Source: Schistocerca nitens (Eukaryota; Arthropoda; Insecta; Orthoptera; Acrididae). Taken from it: a stretch of 64,000 nucleotides of DNA. A program made the translations under genes and the position numbers. Of the stretch, positions 55,533-64,000 are shown one piece after another (the first letter of the stretch is position 1; each line of letters starts with the position of its first letter). The DNA lies in contig NC_064616.1 in the NCBI RefSeq assembly GCF_023898315.1, positions 538,337,602 to 538,401,601 on the forward strand, read 5' to 3'. Under the pieces are notes generated by a model, which saw only the letters and a list, made by a program, of their open reading frames with translations, searched no databases and was not told the origin of the DNA.

Positions 55533-55654
55533 AATTTATTTTAAAAAATGACAAAATTCCTCCAGCTGTATTAAGGTGCTGGTTTTACTGGCGCTAAAAA
55601 ACCAACATCTTAATACAGCTGGAGGTATTTCGTCATTTTTTAACATAATAAATT
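55533..55654. repeat. Long inverted repeat (hairpin), arms about 54 and 58 bp
   Basis: The left arm 55533-55586 and right arm 55597-55654 are complementary over almost their whole length, including CCTCCAGCTGTATTAAG and its exact complement. A handful of mismatches and a 3-base bulge interrupt them. The loop is 10 bases. No transposase or terminal duplication is evident. It could be a fold-back or miniature element, or a hairpin-forming transcript. Confidence 0.88.
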
Positions 55655-55725
55655 CACTGTCAATACAGGCATCCATGGCAGATAAATATCCATTTGAAGT
55701 AAATGTAGATGTATATACGAATAAT

Positions 55726-56041
55726 GCCAACGGCCTGTCTGTAGTGGTAACACCGGTTCCCGTCGGTACAACAATGTTAATAGCCGTCGGGTTTGACTAA
55801 CACTTGCATGGGTAACCGTCTGGTCTGTCGAGTACTACTGACAAGCGGAGTGCCCTCAGCCCTTGTTAGGCAAATTGAGGAGCTACTTGACTGAGAAGTA
55901 GCGGCCGTGATCGCAAAAAGTGACAACGGCCGGGACAGTTGTGTGCCGACCACACACCGTTCCATATCCACTTCCAGTAACGCCTACAGGCTGAAACGGC
56001 GAGAGCTCAGTACCGTTAGGGTGAGAGGTGGCATGAGCCCC
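55726..56041 (+). mobile_element. 5S rRNA-headed SINE, plus-strand copy with full head
   Basis: The head begins GCCAACGGCC and continues AACACCGGTTCCCGTC, ATGTTAATAGCCGTCGGG, and CACTTGCATGGGTAACCG. These follow insect 5S rRNA from its first bases through the internal promoter (A box region GTTAAGC, C box GATGGGTGACC) with substitutions. The body then matches the copy at 12893-13197: GTGCCCTCAGCCCTTGTTAGG, TACTTGACTGAGAAG and CTCAGTACCGTTAGGG. The right end is approximate. No target duplication was found. Confidence 0.83.
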
Positions 56042-57560
56042 CTCTTATATTTCTATCTTACTCTGAGTAATTCGATTTTCCTCTTTAATTGCATGCAGTG
56101 AAAAGTTGCTACTCCTTCGCATGCGGAGTTCCCACGCAGCGTCTCTCGTCACCCGGGTGGTCCAGTGACAGTGCTGATCTTGAAAGGGTTAAGCCGACGG
56201 GTGTGAGGGAGTCGAGTGGATGCTTTCCAGGCGCCGACATTGTCATAAGAGCGGGGGCGACACGCCCACAGGGACCTGATGGAGCGGCAGGGCTAGAGAT
56301 TCCGTTACTTCGCAGAAACTTAGTGAAAACACTTTCTGGCGGGCTTCCAGCGAGGTGTGGGAATGACTTGTGTTCCCAGGCAGTCTTGGCGGGCAAATTC
56401 CCGCGTTTTCTGCAAAACTATAACTGTGATTGGCTTGCTCAGGGGATAGCTCCGTGACGTAGCAAAATGGGCGCAGGAATTGGCGCCAAGTATCTCCATT
56501 GGTGGAATAGTAGTGCGTCGGCAATAGAGTGGAATTTTCCGCCGGTTTTCGAGTTGCTGATTGGAACGCTTAACCATGGCCACTGTCGTGGGGGCGGGAA
56601 TGTTCTATGTTCGGCTTGTATGGGTGCTCTTGAGAGAGTTGGCTCTCGCCTTTTGGTCAGAGTAGGTTACAAGATTGAGCTCTCGCTGCTCTGGACAGCC
56701 TACCTTCCGTTGCTTGTCTAATATACTTTCATTTAACTGTAACTGTTTGACGAAGTTGCTGAGTTTCGACTTCAACGTAACTTTCCGAGTACAGTTGGCA
56801 ATTGGTCGTTCTGCGTACAAGCGGCCTATGTTGTCCCTCTTGAGCAGTTTTGGCTAAAGTTGACTGTACCGGAGTTACTGTGTGACTTCACTTGTTAAAA
56901 TCACTCACTGTACCGTCAGTGATTGTGTAGCGAGCCTTCTTCGTCTTCCTCAGAGGCTTATTTGTGTTGCTAGGAAGTCTTTAGTCTGGAACAACCAGAC
57001 CAGGACAATTTGTTTTGGGCTATACTCGCGACATTATCATCACCACGACGGGACGTCGAAGCAACCAGCCATCGCCTCCAATATGCCAGATAGTGTCCTT
57101 GCAGTTAAGAAGACAGCTTGGTAATGTACGTCCACAGCACCGGCAAATCAGGGAATTTTACTAGGTGATAATCAGAGCTCAGCAGAGCGCGCCTGTTCGT
57201 CTTTTCTAACTTTGTTCTGTCTTGGGTGTTCATTGTCTGAGTTATCACTACTGTAGAAGCAATTAATGTTGGGTTGGCTGGGTGTTTCTCTTAAGATTTG
57301 AGTTGCAAGGAATTGGCTCCACATACCACTTGGTCATAAATGTCACAATCTAGTTTATGGACAACTTCACCTTCACAGCATTTATTGGAGTATCCAGTTT
57401 GATGTATTGTAAATGTTTCATCTGTTTTGTTTATTATTTGGAATTTAACCATAATAAATCAAATTGTTATTTTCGGCAGAACTTTCATTGTGTTAATCGG
57501 TAGAGCAACCCTTTCATTTCTCACTACGTTACAGAAACTTTCCTTTATCTAATTAATTTC
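56042..57560. other. Unassigned stretch, first 1.1 kb noticeably G+C-rich
   Basis: From about 56100 to 57130 the sequence has many CG dinucleotides (for example GAGCGGGGGCGACACGCCC) and low AT content compared with both flanks. Overlapping open frames occur on both strands (56089-56457, 56109-56396, 56243-56524, 56467-56721) with no domain. It may be an LTR or a promoter-like region of an unrecognised element, but no boundaries were found. Confidence 0.35.
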
Positions 57561-58159
57561 TATACAATTAAATTATTGCAGGTGCCAAACTCTTTTCTAC
57601 TCCACTTGCAGGGTCGATTACAGTCAGTTCGCGTTTCTTCTTAATCCATGTGCAACAGCAAAAGTTGGAGTTAGAAAAGGGGGGGGGGACGGCTTAGAGC
57701 ATCATTTCCATAGGAAGATTCTAGAAGAATTTAGTGTTAAATACACTGCTAGCCCCGGCACCTCGCAAGCGTGTTCAGAGACCTGTTCGGACGTAGTTTC
57801 TGCAACTGCCAGTACTGTAGTGTTTAACATAGCAGTCTCTTCTCAGATTTACGATTATCACAACTTACAGCCAAGAGGCATCGTTAGCATGAGGCAACCA
57901 GGAAATAAACTATGACACATGCGACACCTGCGCACCTGCAAGGAGGTGCACAGCAGTTCTGTCCCACTCTCAAGTGAAATGGTGTTCAGAATTTAAGCAA
58001 CAAACGGAAATTTTACAAGCTTACGATTATTTTGCTACAAAACAGTTAAACAGGTGAATGTAAAGTAGAAACAATATAAGTAACACTGAACGTAAAGAAC
58101 TGCAACATGCAAAATGGTAGATAACATTTTCTCCAACTTCAACGGATTTGCAGACACAC
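57561..58159. other. Unassigned sequence with a G run
   Basis: A run of 10 G occurs near 57680. No coding or repeat feature supported. Confidence 0.4.
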
Positions 58160-58163
58160 ATTT

Positions 58164-58900
58164 CTACAACTGCTTAATTTGCTCAGCATGGCGTGTTACC
58201 GCCTCTGGTAGCAATACAGGTCTGAAAACGATGGGACATTCTGTGATTGATGTCATCACTTTCATGTTGAGGCAGTAACGCCCATTCTTCCTGCACAGCT
58301 GCTCGCAAGGTTTAGAGAGTGGTTGGTAGATGCTGACATGATGCAACCTGTCTCCCTAGTGCATCCCAGACGTGCTCTATCCGATTCAAATCGGGCGAGC
58401 TTGCAGGCCACGCCATGCATGCAGTATCTTCCGTTTCCAAGAAAACATCAATCACCCGGGCTCTATGAGGTTGAGCATTATCGTTCATCAATACGAAGTC
58501 TGGGCCCCCACCACCTCGCAACAACCGCAGATGAGGTCCCGAGATTTCGTCGCGACACCCAACAGCAGTTAAACCTTGCCGATTCACACGTACAATTTCA
58601 TGGAGAGGTGTTCTAGTGGTCAACATAATCGCTGCCCACACCATTAAGGATCTTCCACGATATCGGTCTCTTCCCATAATGTTCTGGTCTCGAAATAAAA
58701 TGGGCCCACTGTTCGACCGTCCAGGTGTCGTGTTGACGACTAGCCTCAAGACGTTCCCTTCTGTGAAGACGCATCAGAAGCACACATACTGAAGGTCTCC
58801 GACAATAAAGTATAATCGGCCGAAGCCTTCTGTACACCCTTTTGTCTCGATACAACACGTTCAGTGAATGCTGCGAGTCCAGATGCCATTTGTTCTTACG
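58164..58900 (-). pseudogene. Tc1-like DD34E transposase relic, family 4
   Basis: The minus-strand frame 58312-58749 contains S-L-M-V-W-A-A-I, then V-L-M-N-D-N-A-Q-P-H (second D) and S-P-D-L-N-R-I-E-H-V-W-D (E) with 34 residues between them. The C-terminal helices continue in another frame down to about 58164. Upstream, to about 58900, only disrupted text precedes the M-V-W motif, and the first catalytic D is not clear. Helix-turn-helix and inverted ends were not identified. Confidence 0.78.
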
Positions 58901-59179
58901 GCCAAATAACGGTTCTCTCTTTTTGATATAAGTTTTGGTGATTTCACGCTTCGGTGTTTTGGTTCTTTGGATTCATTGGCCCGGTAGGCCTACCAAATTA
59001 TTTGAATACGTGGTGTCTGTCCTTTTGGACACAATACATTCACATAATTTGACAGGCCTAGCTGGGGAATGAATCCACCTCAATCAGTTTGGATGCACGA
59101 ATACCTCCGACCTCCGGTGGAAATCTCGGAAGAGCGAATATGGAGGAAATCGATAACGGCTGCGGATAGTTAGCTCTCG
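58901..59179. other. Unassigned sequence
   Basis: No feature recognised. Confidence 0.4.
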
Positions 59180-59395
59180 GTGGAAGTGTGGATTGGCTGC
59201 GAGGCAAGCCGAGATATTTCGTGCAGTCATGATAACATTGTGTCCCGGATGCTGCAGTGGTTACCGCACCTACCCAATAAGCTGGAGATCTTGGTCTGCA
59301 ACACATTTCCACTCGTCGCCGCCGATTCCGCGTACGTCCCAGTGCAGCTGAGAGTAGTGATCGCTCCCCTTTCCTTTCCTTTCTTTCTCTCTCCA
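59180..59395 (+). mobile_element. Possible SINE with a tRNA-like segment (fifth type)
   Basis: GATGCTGCAGTGGTTACCGC ... CTGGAGATCTTGGTCTGCAA resembles a tRNA from A box to anticodon arm with a decayed B box. It is followed by CACTCGTCGCCGCCGATTCCG and a pyrimidine-rich stretch (59365-59400). Upstream GTGTGGATTGGCTGCGAGGC is also repeat-like. No target duplication was found. Confidence 0.38.
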
Positions 59396-59967
59396 CTTTC
59401 AATTTACATATATTGTAAGATACGTTTTAGAACTATGTGATCGTAGATTCACTTCGTGGAGTGGTTTAGAATTATCCTGATAAATTCACTTGCAATTTCT
59501 AATATATCTTAATGAGTCTCACTTTAGGTGTAATATTAGGTTATCAGATTTTTAATTTGATACCAGTAAGGGCGTTTTGTGCAGAATCTGCTGCTAATTT
59601 TATATTTTACGTTGAAAATTATCTGTCCAATAAAGCATAAAGGCAGTGAGAGCATACTGCAGACAGTAACAGATTTCTAGCTAAACGGTAATGCGCCACG
59701 ACTGAGAAAAGGAAAATGCCTTAGCTGCTATTTATTACGTCGCTAGAGACCTAGCTAATTTGTAGTATTTTTACTTAATGTCTTATCGAAGTAATTTCTC
59801 CATCTTAAGTCCTCTAGTAGTCTAGTTTTAGAGCACCACTGATCTAAAAGTGAATATCTTAAGAAATTCTTGCATTGATCGTAATTCATATATTTTATCT
59901 GCCTATACTAACAAAATTTTTAGTTTTTTTGTGAATACACAATTTGACTGATTTACATATTGCATTA
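59396..59967. other. AT-rich unassigned sequence
   Basis: No gene or repeat could be supported. Confidence 0.4.
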
Positions 59968-61111
59968 CATACAAGGTCCAATCACATTTATGTGATAACT
60001 GCCTATGTTTGGCGTCAACGTGCAATATCCACTCACAGACAGCAGCTGGCAGCACCAGTTGCGAAGGGTAAATAAAGCGTGTCAGAGGGAATCTGAAAAC
60101 AGTGCAGTAGTTGTCGTAATGCGTAAACGGAGCAATTTATCAGACTTGGAAGAGGGCACGATTTTTGGCTTTCAGTACAAACGTGGAAGCATTACTGAAA
60201 CTGGTAAGTTTATAAACTGTTCTTATGCCGCCGTGGTTAAAGAAAACCATCCGTGGTAAAGCGACGCTATACAGAACCGGCACCATGGCAACTGTGGAGC
60301 ACCACGCGCCATACATGACGAGATGTGTACGGGCGAAAAGACCAGAAACTGTTGAGCTACTGCCCGCATGGATGAACCACGGGGCTACGAACAGTGTTTC
60401 CTCAACGGTCATTCAGCGAACGTTGCTGCGTATGGGCCTCCACAGTTGCATTCGTGCGGACTGCTGTTCATTACTGACGAATGCTGGAATTTGCACACCA
60501 TTAAGGCTTGTGGACTTCCACTGATTGGGGACAGATGGCCTTTTCAGATAAATCTGTTTTTTGCTTCACCGGACAGATGGTCGATGGTGTCAACGGCTCT
60601 ACGCCTGAGAAGGGAGCATTATGGTTTGGGGAATACATTCGTGGAATATCCTAGGTGATCTCGTCATTTTGGATGGCACATTGGATCAACACAAGTATGC
60701 ATATATCCCTGGGGATTATGTGCACCCCTATATGCAGTTTGTTTTTTCTTTGGTACGAAGGCAATTATTAGCAGAACAACTCAACATGTCACACAGCTCA
60801 GAGGGTAAGTGCATGGTTCGAAGAGCACCAGAATCAGTTTACCGTTCTACTTTAGGTACCAATCTATCGGGATTTAAACTCAATCGAGAATCTAAGGAGA
60901 AGGGGGAGGGGAGCGAGGGGAAACCTCTTTCGCGTTATTAATGCTCAACCGAGAAACCCAGCCCAGGTGGCCACGGTGCTAGACTCTGCATGTATCCACA
61001 TCCCTGTCTGTGCCTTTCACAACCCCACTGAATCTCTTCGTGCACGTCCACGCACCAAAATGTGGTTAATTAGCCTTCTGAGAGGTAGTGACATTAATGA
61101 GACTGGGTAGT
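59968..61111 (+). mobile_element. Tc1-like transposon family 5, decayed
   Basis: Imperfect inverted ends: CAAGGTCCAATCACATTTATGT at the left, and the complement of ACATTAATGAGACTGGGTAG at the right, both approximate. The coding relic on the plus strand has a helix-turn-helix start (L-S-D-L-E-E-G-T-I-F-G-F, 60140-60180), R-T-L-L-R-M-G-L-H-S near 60420, M-V-W-G-I-H-S-W (60621), T-L-D-Q-H-K-Y-A-Y-I (60675) and, in another frame, F-E-E-H-Q-N-Q-F-T-V-L and N-S-I-E-N-L near 60830-60890. It has several frameshifts, and the second acid motif is missing. Confidence 0.72.
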
Positions 61112-63396
61112 GTAATCTGTTAACCGAGTTTTAATTTGCATATATGTTCAGTGCCAGATTTACACATATTTGCGAGAGTCTTGAAACGCTTCTTGGGTAG
61201 GATACATGACTTCACATAGAAAAAGAGCTTATGTAGTTTGAAAGTCCATAATATCTAGGTAATAAGTGAGTTTCTGCACAGGTTTGTATTACGGATGCCA
61301 TTTTTTTAAATTAAATTTACTTTACTCATAGGGGTATATGGTACTAGTAAAGTGTATATTTTATAGCATTTCTCATTGGTTTACTCAATATACTAGAAAA
61401 TCATAAGAGAAGAGAGAAGGAAATCGTCAAAAATGTATTCTTTTGCGTAAATTATAGCAGACCGTCAATGATCACGCAATATTTGGACTCATCGATTATA
61501 GAAATCTACTTGTTCTGAAGTAAAGATCGTCAAACCGAGTTGAAAGAGAATTTTCGTCCACAAAGATATTTTCCTGATAGTTCTTCGATATGGAGCGAGA
61601 AAGGTAAATATTTGACGGTACAAAAATACTTGTAAGTGCGTTGGTGATTGTATTCTAGTCAAGTTCCTGGATAGTTTCATTGCTGAAATCAGCAGAGTAT
61701 AGTCGAGATTCTCATCCAGTAGCAAAACTTGATAAGGTTTCCTTGGTCTCTTTCTTATATTGCGGCCACTAGGCGTCTGAATCGTTGGCATCAGATGCCA
61801 TCAGTGACAATCACACTCCTGGGATGTATTTCGTAATACGTTCTGGGTGCCACCAGACGCATAACGTTACTTTCTGATGATTCACACTAGCCTCCAATTC
61901 ACATACTTTTTGACTGGGAAAGTCATTAACTACTATTTTTGCAGTTAGTACACAGCGGTTCAAGTGCCAATCGGGCCAACCTGAGAGATAATTTCCGTGA
62001 TTTCATTAAATCGATTAAGGCTTATCCTGGGATATTTCCATTGAAAGGCCACAGTCGAATTCCTTCCCCATCCTTTCCAGTGCTAGCTTCTGCTTCGTCT
62101 CTGATGTCTTCGTCGTCGGTAAAATGTTTAACCTCAATCATCCTACATTTGTTTCTTCCCAATCACTCCCTTCTGAATGCAAGTGTCTCATGAATGTTAT
62201 ACAGACTCATTTCATAAAATTTTCCAGTGTTTGGGTAGACTATAGAGGAATTTTGGTAATTTTGGTTAACAGTAAAAACGTGGTTCATCAAACCCCACGG
62301 GCTTCCTTTTTTTTTTTTTTTTTTTTTAGCACCTTCAACCTCTCCATACATACTGCACGACTTCGTGCATATATCCGTTTTGAGATTTCATTACAGTGAT
62401 TACAAAATCAAGCCGAATGTGCGTACTGACTAGTCAAAGTAGCTAGTGGGTTGCGATTCAGACGAACAACGATTTGAATGTTTTGAACAGGCTGTTAATG
62501 ACATATGGGGCGTGTGAATTGTCATTCACTACAGAAGAAAGTACATTTAATCATTCACCAGCCATCCGAGTAGTTTGTGGAACTTTTCGAGAGATTAAAG
62601 CTTCATAGGGTAAAGATATTGGTTCGATTCACACTTCCGACAACAATTTTTAACAAGCATCAAGAGATCCACTTCACATCAGCTCTCGCCAACTGAACAA
62701 CGTTGGTTTGCACCGTTGTTCGAAATACGCATTAAACATGACGTTCTTTCACTGGCGACTGAACTTAAGTTGTAAACTGAGCCGTGGGAGATGGGATGTC
62801 TGTAACTATTATGCTTTCTATCACCAGAACTTGTACTTGATAATGAACTAGGCGTCACTTAAAGTCACTGGACACATAAACCTCATTCTACTGGAAATTC
62901 TAATGTTGAAAGTACTGGTGCTGGTCTCGGATGCCAACTGAGATCACCTCATTCGTGGGATATGATGCCATTCATGGGATCTGGCACCTTTGGGTCGATG
63001 CAGCTCCTAGGTTTAGGTGTTTCTTCAAGATTTAAAACTTCTCAGGGTCTCCACGAAAGACACGTGTCAGAGTTCGAGTCCCGCTCAAACCCAAACATTT
63101 TCACAATGTTATTTTAAATTGTAGCATGTGCACAGCAAACTACAAGTGAAAAATAATTAAGATCTCGACGTGCCCTGTGCGTTGTCAACAACAATGATTG
63201 GGCGTGGTTGCGGTTTCGACACACAGTCAGACACAGAACTTTTCATCATATCATTTTAGGTTGTCACAAGCCACTGTTAGCCACCGGGGTGAAACAATTC
63301 GGTTGTTAATTTCACAGCGTGTGTTGTCGACAACGACGATATGTGCATTTCTGATTCCCAGTCAATATGTGACTATTTCTCACGTTATTTCGAGTT
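61112..63396. other. Unassigned AT-rich sequence with a T run and weak periodic repeats
   Basis: A run of more than 20 T lies near 62308-62328 and could be the A tail (minus strand) of an unrecognised insertion. From about 62600 onward short motifs like TTCGAGTCCC and TTTTCA..AT recur at irregular intervals (see 63178-63390). No gene was found. Confidence 0.35.
63178..63390 (+). repeat. Weak tandem repeat, period about 140 bp
   Basis: GTGCGTTGTCAACAACAATGAT (63178) and GTGTGTTGTCGACAACGACGAT (63319) start two decayed units. Each continues with a GA-TC-C-CAGTCA motif and then TTTTCA/TTTCTCA and ATTT. Earlier and later partial matches occur near 63068 and 63865. Confidence 0.45.
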
Positions 63397-63600
63397 CAAA
63401 ATGGTTCAAATGGCTCTGAGCACTATGCGACTTAACTTCTGAGGTCATCAGTCGCCTAGAACTTAGAACTAATTAAACCTAACAACTAACCTAAGGACAT
63501 CACACACATCCATGCCCGAGGCAGGATTCGAACCTGCGACCGTAGTGGTCGCTCGGCTCCAGACTGTAGCGCCTAGAACCGCACGGCCACTCCGGACGGC
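63397..63600 (-). mobile_element. tRNA-headed SINE, type 1
   Basis: Complete minus-strand copy with the B box (GGATTCGAACC in reverse) intact. It interrupts the weak periodic repeat. A clear target duplication was not seen. Confidence 0.92.
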
Positions 63601-64000
63601 CGTTTGGTCGTAGCTGTAAAAGAACAGCGATAGGTGCTGAATTCGAGTACCAACAAGGCTAGACGTCTTCCTCCTGTCGTTTCAGTTTCCGTCTTATTGC
63701 AATTGGTGTAAAATTTCCGAATCTAATATTTGATTGTGCTTAGTTAATAATCCATTAAATCCTTGTTTCGGATCACCGTCCAACTCACGCACAAATGCAT
63801 GCACACTTTATTATTTGTAACTGAAATCATTTTAAGATCTCACGTGATTAGGAAAATAGATACTGCATACGAGTCCCAGCTCACGGTCCAGTAAAAAATT
63901 TTCGTAATATTATTTCAAGCTAAATCTTGCTTTTTGAAATGTTACCTATTATAGTAAACCTGAGTTTACAAGTGTTAAAGGCTGTCTCGTCTCCAATAAC
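63601..64000. other. Unassigned sequence
   Basis: No gene. A degenerate continuation of the periodic motif occurs near 63865 (ACGAGTCCCAGCTCACGG). Confidence 0.4.

Noticed and set aside
55726..55830. A genuine 5S rRNA gene
   Set aside because: The 5S-like part has many substitutions and is fused to a repeated body without the 5S 3' end or terminator.
56089..56457. 122-codon frame in the G+C-rich island
   Set aside because: Competing frames overlap on both strands, as expected from high G+C. No domain is seen.
62308..62328. T run as the poly(A) tail of a processed pseudogene
   Set aside because: No coding similarity upstream on the minus strand and no target duplication could be found.
63480..63600. 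Functional tRNA genes at SINE heads
   Set aside because: All tRNA-like heads are joined to SINE bodies, have mismatched stems and are flanked by target duplications in most cases.
1..64000. CRISPR arrays, operons or prokaryotic signals
   Set aside because: No regularly spaced short repeats with unique spacers. The content is typical of an insect genome.

Overview
The window reads as intergenic DNA from a large insect genome, most likely a grasshopper or locust (Orthoptera, Schistocerca/Locusta type). That assignment is an inference. It rests on many copies of tRNA-headed SINEs with a shared body (GTTAGTTAGGTTTAAGTAG ... CTCAGAGCCATTTGAACC), several Tc1-like families, RTE- and Jockey-like LINEs, a Ty3/Gypsy element and 5S rRNA-headed SINEs. 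I found no host protein-coding exon, rRNA gene, functional tRNA gene or CRISPR array. Nearly every recognisable feature is a transposable element, nested and at different stages of decay.

Layout: 0-6.5 kb holds RTE-type LINE pieces, a possible LINE ORF1 relic, a fold-back SINE, a DDE-transposase relic split by a SINE, and an old RTE copy carrying two SINEs. 7.6-9.0 kb is a complete Tc1-like transposon with an intact 340-aa transposase (copy A). 10-12.8 kb is a decayed Jockey-like LINE. 12.9-14.5 kb is a 5S-headed SINE abutting a truncated second-family Tc1 element. 15-20 kb contains RTE fragments, a 141-bp duplication and a second intact Tc1 copy (B). 20.9-24.3 kb has two more Tc1-like elements. 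25.8-31.3 kb is a nest: a plus-strand LINE split by a transposase relic and by a minus-strand LINE. 31.7-36.7 kb is SINE-rich, with two further transposase relics. 40.0-45.7 kb is a young Ty3/Gypsy retrotransposon with near-identical 487-bp LTRs, a 5-bp target duplication and one frameshift. 50.4-51.9 kb is a third Tc1 copy (C) with one nonsense codon. 52.9-55.3 kb is a 5'-truncated RTE with most of the endonuclease/RT frame. 55.3-56.0 kb combines tandem repeats, a long hairpin and a 5S-headed SINE. 58-61 kb has two more Tc1-like relics.

The parts relate as a transposon community rather than a pathway. Tc1-like copies A and B look able to encode transposase acting on their 27-bp inverted repeats. 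The SINEs need reverse transcriptase supplied in trans, and their 3' body does not match the (GTT)n-tailed RTE seen here, so their partner LINE is not evident. The most unusual coding feature is the Tc1 family A/B/C: its catalytic D-to-E spacing is 32 residues instead of the usual 34, and a divergent relic at 32.7-34.2 kb has the same spacing.
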